A stretch of 17,227 nt of DNA from an uncultured Bacilli bacterium (GTDB lineage Bacteria > Bacillota_I > Bacilli_A > RF39 > UBA660). Positions 14,354 to 17,227 of this stretch are shown piece by piece (within the stretch, counting starts at the first letter, position 1; each line of letters starts with the position of its first letter). Made by a program: the position numbers and the translations under genes. The DNA is taken from assembly GCA_910585915.1 (NCBI GenBank), contig CAJUGF010000019.1:6079-23305 (forward strand), read 5' to 3'. The notes below the pieces were generated by a model, which had not been told where the DNA came from, made no database searches, and was given only the letters and a program-made list of their open reading frames with translations.

Positions 14354-14497
14354 ATGAAGAAAATAAAGTTAAAATTAGACCAAGCAGAATTTGGAATAAT
14401 AATAAATGGATTAGTGGAATTTAAAAATAGGTTGATAAGAGAAAAAGAAGATACTGCTCTTATTGATGACTTATTATTAAAAGATAAAAGTAAATAA
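14354..14497 (+). CDS. Small hypothetical protein (47 aa)
   Basis: 47 aa, highly charged. It starts MKKIKLKLDQAEFG and continues with a helix (NGLVEFKNRLIREKEDTALI) and DDLLLKDKSK. It resembles short proteins of unknown function that are common on Firmicutes mobile elements, which have a similar 'lxLxxxEyxxixxaLxxLRNxLIxExxxTdavDdLLxKl' pattern; that likeness is from memory. No convincing Shine-Dalgarno is visible, which lowers confidence. A rho-independent terminator follows 15 bases after the stop. First gene of unit 3. Confidence 0.5.
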   Translation: MKKIKLKLDQAEFGIIINGLVEFKNRLIREKEDTALIDDLLLKDKSK

Positions 14498-14512
14498 TTG
14501 ATAACATACTTT

Positions 14513-14540
14513 GAACTGATTATAATTGTCAGTTCTTTTT
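14513..14540 (+). terminator. Rho-independent terminator after the 47-aa gene
   Basis: GAACTGA (14513-14519) and TCAGTTC (14529-14535) form a perfect 7-bp stem with a 9-base loop, followed by TTTTT. It separates the small gene from the AbiE operon, so the latter relies on its own promoter. Confidence 0.8.
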
Positions 14541-14557
14541 ATCAAAATAATTTACAA

Positions 14558-14608
14558 AAACACACAAAGTAAATTGATTTTTTTGTGCAAAAATGTTAAT
14601 GTGTGTTT
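14558..14608 (+). promoter_or_regulatory. abiE promoter with flanking inverted repeat (candidate AbiEi operator)
   Basis: AAACACACA (14558-14566) and TGTGTGTTT (14600-14608) are a perfect 9-bp inverted repeat, centres 42 bases apart (about four helical turns). Between and into them lie TTGATT (14574-14579) as -35 and TGTTAATGT (14594-14602) as extended -10, with a 17-base spacer; one repeat arm overlaps the -10 and leads into the AGGTGA ribosome binding site. Characterised AbiEi proteins repress their own operon by cooperative binding to inverted repeats at the promoter, so these arms are candidate AbiEi sites. Confidence 0.55.
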
Positions 14609-14619
14609 AGGTGATAAAA

Positions 14620-15162
14620 ATGTTATATACAAGAAAAGAAATTTCTAAAACATATACTTCTACATATCAATTAAACAAAGCATTGAGAGATAAAAAAATT
14701 TTTAAAATTCAAAATGGTATTTACTCTGATGAAGAATTTGTAAATCCTTTAGCAGTAATTACTAAAAAATATCCTTCTTTTATCTTCACAATGGATAGCG
14801 CGTTTTATTATTGGGATTTAACTGATGTTATACCAGATAGATTTTGTTTAGCAACAAAACAAACGAGTATTAGATTTAAAGATGAAGATATAAAACAATA
14901 TTTTGTTGATGATGAAGTGTTCGAACTTGGAAAAACTACTTTAAAAATTGAGAATGTAGAAATAAATATATACGATAAAGAAAGAATGCTAGTAGAGTTA
15001 GTTAGAAAGAAAACACAACTTCCATTAGATTATTATAAAGAAATAATATCTAGCTATAGAAAGATAGTAAATACTCTTGATTCATTTAAAATATCTAAAT
15101 ATATTTCGTATTACAAAAATGAACAAACACTATATAATAGAGTGCAAAGTGAGGTGTACTAA
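14620..15162 (+). CDS. abiEi: AbiEi-type antitoxin / transcriptional repressor
   Basis: 180 aa from ATG 14620, five bases after AGGTGA; the GTG at 14611 lies inside that SD. The N-terminal winged helix-turn-helix (about 1-45: LYTRKEISKTYTSTYQLNKA, then KKIFKIQNGIYSDEEF) is the form seen in AbiEi antitoxins. The C-terminal part has SAFYYWDLTDVIPD and the block NIYDKERMLVELVR, both typical of AbiEi/DUF6088-like antitoxins. In type IV toxin-antitoxin systems AbiEi represses the operon and counters AbiEii without a stable protein-protein complex. The stop lies one base before the proposed AbiEii start. Intact, with its own promoter. Confidence 0.85.
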   Translation: MLYTRKEISKTYTSTYQLNKALRDKKIFKIQNGIYSDEEFVNPLAVITKKYPSFIFTMDSAFYYWDLTDVIPDRFCLATKQTSIRFKDEDIKQYFVDDEVFELGKTTLKIENVEINIYDKERMLVELVRKKTQLPLDYYKEIISSYRKIVNTLDSFKISKYISYYKNEQTLYNRVQSEVY

Positions 15163-15163
15163 T

Positions 15164-15988
15164 CTGAATATAGAAAAAATAAGACAAGAATATATGAAAA
15201 ATGGCTACACTAGAGTAAATGCAATTGCCAAAGCATGTCAAGATATAATTTTAAAAGAAATATCTGAAAGTCCATATTTTAAAAATGTAACTATAAAGGG
15301 TGGAGTTGTAATGCACAGTATTTCTAATGATAAGCGTAGAGCCACTCGAGATATTGACTTGGATTTTATAAAATATTCGTTAGAGGATGATTCTATCTTA
15401 AGATTTATAAATAAATTAAATGATAACAATGATGGAATAACTATTACAATAGAAGGGAAACCAGAGTCATTGCATCATCAAGATTATGATGGCAAAAGAG
15501 TTAATGTTATCTTGAACGATTCTTATAACAATACAATGAAATCAAAATTGGATATAGGAGTACATAAGAATTTTGATTTAGAACAAGAAGAATATTGTTT
15601 TGATCTTAGTGCTATAAATACTACTGCAACATTATTTATAAACTCAAGTGAGCAGATCTTTATTGAAAAATTAAAATATTTATTAAAATTTGGAGCATTA
15701 TCTACAAGATTTAAAGATATATTTGACTTTTATTATTTGATAAATAATACGAATATAGATAAAGAAAAATTTAATAGATATATTAAAGATATTATATTTG
15801 ATGATGATTCTATACCAGTAAATAATATAGATGAAGTCATTGTAAAAATGAAAAATTTATTTTCTGATAAAATATTTATTGCTAATTTAAAGGATGCAAG
15901 AAATAATTGGCTTGATATTCCAGTTAATAAAGTATTAGAGAATATACTTCAATTTTTAGAAAGTGTGGCAGCGGAAGTTGGTATGTAA
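15164..15988 (+). CDS. abiEii: AbiEii-type nucleotidyltransferase toxin
   Basis: 274 aa if read from CTG 15164 as MNIEKIRQEYMKNGYTR, the usual N-terminus of this family. GAGGTG (15151-15156) lies seven bases before it, but no ATG, GTG or TTG stands there. Alternatives are an in-frame GTG at 15149, which overlaps abiEi, or ATG 15194, which lacks an SD. The nucleotidyltransferase core shows KGGVVMHSIS (45-54) and TRDIDLDF (61-68, the metal-binding D-x-D-x-D), with the conserved KLKYLLKFGALSTRFKDIFD at about 169-188. AbiEii uses NTP (GTP) and blocks growth or phage propagation; in a related toxin the target is the tRNA acceptor end. Paired with abiEi as a bicistronic defence module. Confidence 0.85.
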   Translation: MNIEKIRQEYMKNGYTRVNAIAKACQDIILKEISESPYFKNVTIKGGVVMHSISNDKRRATRDIDLDFIKYSLEDDSILRFINKLNDNNDGITITIEGKPESLHHQDYDGKRVNVILNDSYNNTMKSKLDIGVHKNFDLEQEEYCFDLSAINTTATLFINSSEQIFIEKLKYLLKFGALSTRFKDIFDFYYLINNTNIDKEKFNRYIKDIIFDDDSIPVNNIDEVIVKMKNLFSDKIFIANLKDARNNWLDIPVNKVLENILQFLESVAAEVGM

Positions 15989-16028
15989 AAAATAATATAA
16001 TATGAAATATTTGGAAGAAGGTGAAATA

Positions 16029-17227
16029 GTGAATTGTATCACAGAAATAACAAAACGTGATATTTTAGATTAATTCAAAAATGGACTGGAAATAGAAAAT
16101 TTTTTTGAAACTAAAACAGTTAGGTATGCTTATTTTGGTAGACTTGAAGAATTAGATTTTCTTAAAAGACTATACAAATTGGAAGAAATGCCGAGTTATG
16201 ATTCAAGATTTCCAAATGCAGAGGGTGATATCTTGCAACATACAGTTAATAATGATGATTATCCTAATTGTTGGGTGTTTGAAGATAAAAGATTTTGTTT
16301 GCAAAATGGTAATGACGAAATGTATTTGAAATTTTTATGCGAAATATTTCATCCTACAGTCAGAAACGAAAAAGGCTATTGGAAAAAGTTTTTAAACGAA
16401 ATAAACAAATTATTGCAAAATGATGGATATGAACTTTATCCTAAGGAAAAGATATCTAATCGTGATGTTTATGGATGGAAAATATTTCAAAGAGAAGAAG
16501 CACTATTTGTTCCATATTCTCAAAGGAATGAAAAAGATATAAAAGAAAAAAAGATAGTCTTATCTATAAGTAAAAAGGCAAGGAAACAGATTTATGAATT
16601 TTTAGAACGATTCAATATGGAATATCAAGCAACTGATTATACAGGATGGAATTATTGTACAAATATAGCGACAGATGTATTTTCTGATATTAGACAGTTT
16701 TATGTGCCAAAGAGTTTTAACAGTCAGAAAGAATATGTTGAAACTGATAGTTTTGCAGATTTTATAATGGCTACCTCCCCATTTTGTGTTTTAGATGCAA
16801 TAGAGCTTTTTGCCAGACATAGTACAATGGATAATTTTGAAGACAAAATTAACACAATACTGAAGTTAAATAATATTAAATTTCAATTAAGCAATGGGAA
16901 ATTATAAATTCAATTGATTTTCAAATAACAAAAAATTCACTAGGAAAAGTGGATGAAGCAGGGTTGAAAGAATTATTGCAGGAAGCGTCAAAATACTATG
17001 ATGAAAATAATATGCAAATTGCGTTAGAAAAAATTTGGGATGCATTTGAAAGATTAAAAACATATTATTGTTCCTCAACAGTTGACAAAAAGAAGTCAAT
17101 AAATAGAATTGTAAAAAAAATGGGAAATAATCAACAAGCATTTATGGATTTATTTGATAATGAATTTCAAACACTTACGCATTTAGGAAACGAATTTAGA
17201 ATTAGACATCACGAAACAACAAAGATT
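16029..17227 (+). pseudogene. AbiJ-like abortive-infection protein, broken and running off the window
   Basis: The frame starts at GTG 16029, four bases after AAGGTGA, with NCITEITKRDILD. It hits TAA at 16071-16073 where relatives have Leu (TTA to TAA), then continues FKNGLEIENFF, RLEELDFLKRLYKLEEMPSY, NNDDYPNCWVFEDKRF and FLCEIFHPTVRNEKGYW. This resembles AbiJ-NTD3-type proteins, from memory of the family. At 16905-16907 it stops again; a lost A in GGGAAA(A)TTATAAATTC would join it to a second frame with INSIDFQITKNS, a helical region, and THLGNEFRIRHHETTKI, which is still open at the window edge. Two independent lesions make it a decaying gene, though a start at TTG 16179 could still yield a fragment. 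Located 40 bases after abiEii. Confidence 0.65.

Noticed and set aside
16902..17141. Minus-strand 79-aa frame at the right end
   Set aside because: It overlaps the plus-strand continuation of the AbiJ-like gene, which reads as a plausible helical domain (KVDEAGLKELLQEASKYY...). The minus-strand translation is hydrophobic shadow sequence.

Overview
The window looks like one contig end from a low-GC, spore-forming Firmicute (class Bacilli, probably an uncultured gut lineage related to the Erysipelotrichia/RF39/Mollicutes side). The reasons are very AT-rich coding sequence, strong GGAGG-type ribosome binding sites, a complete gerA-type germinant receptor operon, MiaB and an RlmD-type 23S rRNA methyltransferase. 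TGA serves as a normal stop, so the Mollicutes Trp recoding is not in use. The first 43 bases are not biological: they are the 3' part of the Illumina TruSeq P5 adapter left on the contig end.

Bases 44-10561 are chromosomal backbone. A plus-strand cluster comes first: a small hypothetical gene, an unknown 262-aa protein, a soluble metallo-beta-lactamase-fold hydrolase, a membrane-anchored UlaG/NAPE-PLD-like hydrolase and a frameshifted TfoX-N gene. miaB follows, then a gene for a probable ADP-ribosyltransferase with an R / STS / QxE triad. A minus-strand operon gerAA-gerAC-gerAB (order A-C-B) sits tail to tail with it. rlmD is divergent from the ger operon.

From the last codons of rlmD to the right edge the character changes: more AT-rich, all genes on +, several broken genes and defence-type cargo. 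The organising feature is a ~195-bp sequence present three times in direct orientation (10526-10721, 12572-12766, 14124-14318). Each copy begins with the last 11 codons and stop of rlmD and continues into a conserved element 'left end'. Copies 2 and 3 are also preceded by a shared ~104-bp 'right end'. This is the expected layout of integrative elements stacked in tandem at one attachment site, the 3' end of rlmD, with each element carrying a replacement rlmD tail. Two complete units (about 2.05 and 1.55 kb) and the start of a third (over 3.1 kb, running off the window) are visible. No recombinase gene is present, so the units look like cis- or trans-mobilised, integrase-less cassettes.

Cargo of unit 1 is a frameshifted SAM methyltransferase and a full-length RhuM-family protein. 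Unit 2 carries an intact endonuclease/exonuclease/phosphatase-fold enzyme and an internally deleted RhuM. Unit 3 carries a 47-aa protein with its own terminator, an AbiEi/AbiEii abortive-infection (type IV toxin-antitoxin) pair behind a promoter bracketed by a 9-bp inverted repeat, and an AbiJ-like gene broken by a nonsense codon and a frameshift. The whole is best read as a growing and decaying defence-type cassette array at rlmD, formally similar to SCC elements stacking at rlmH or to CIME accretion next to ICEs.
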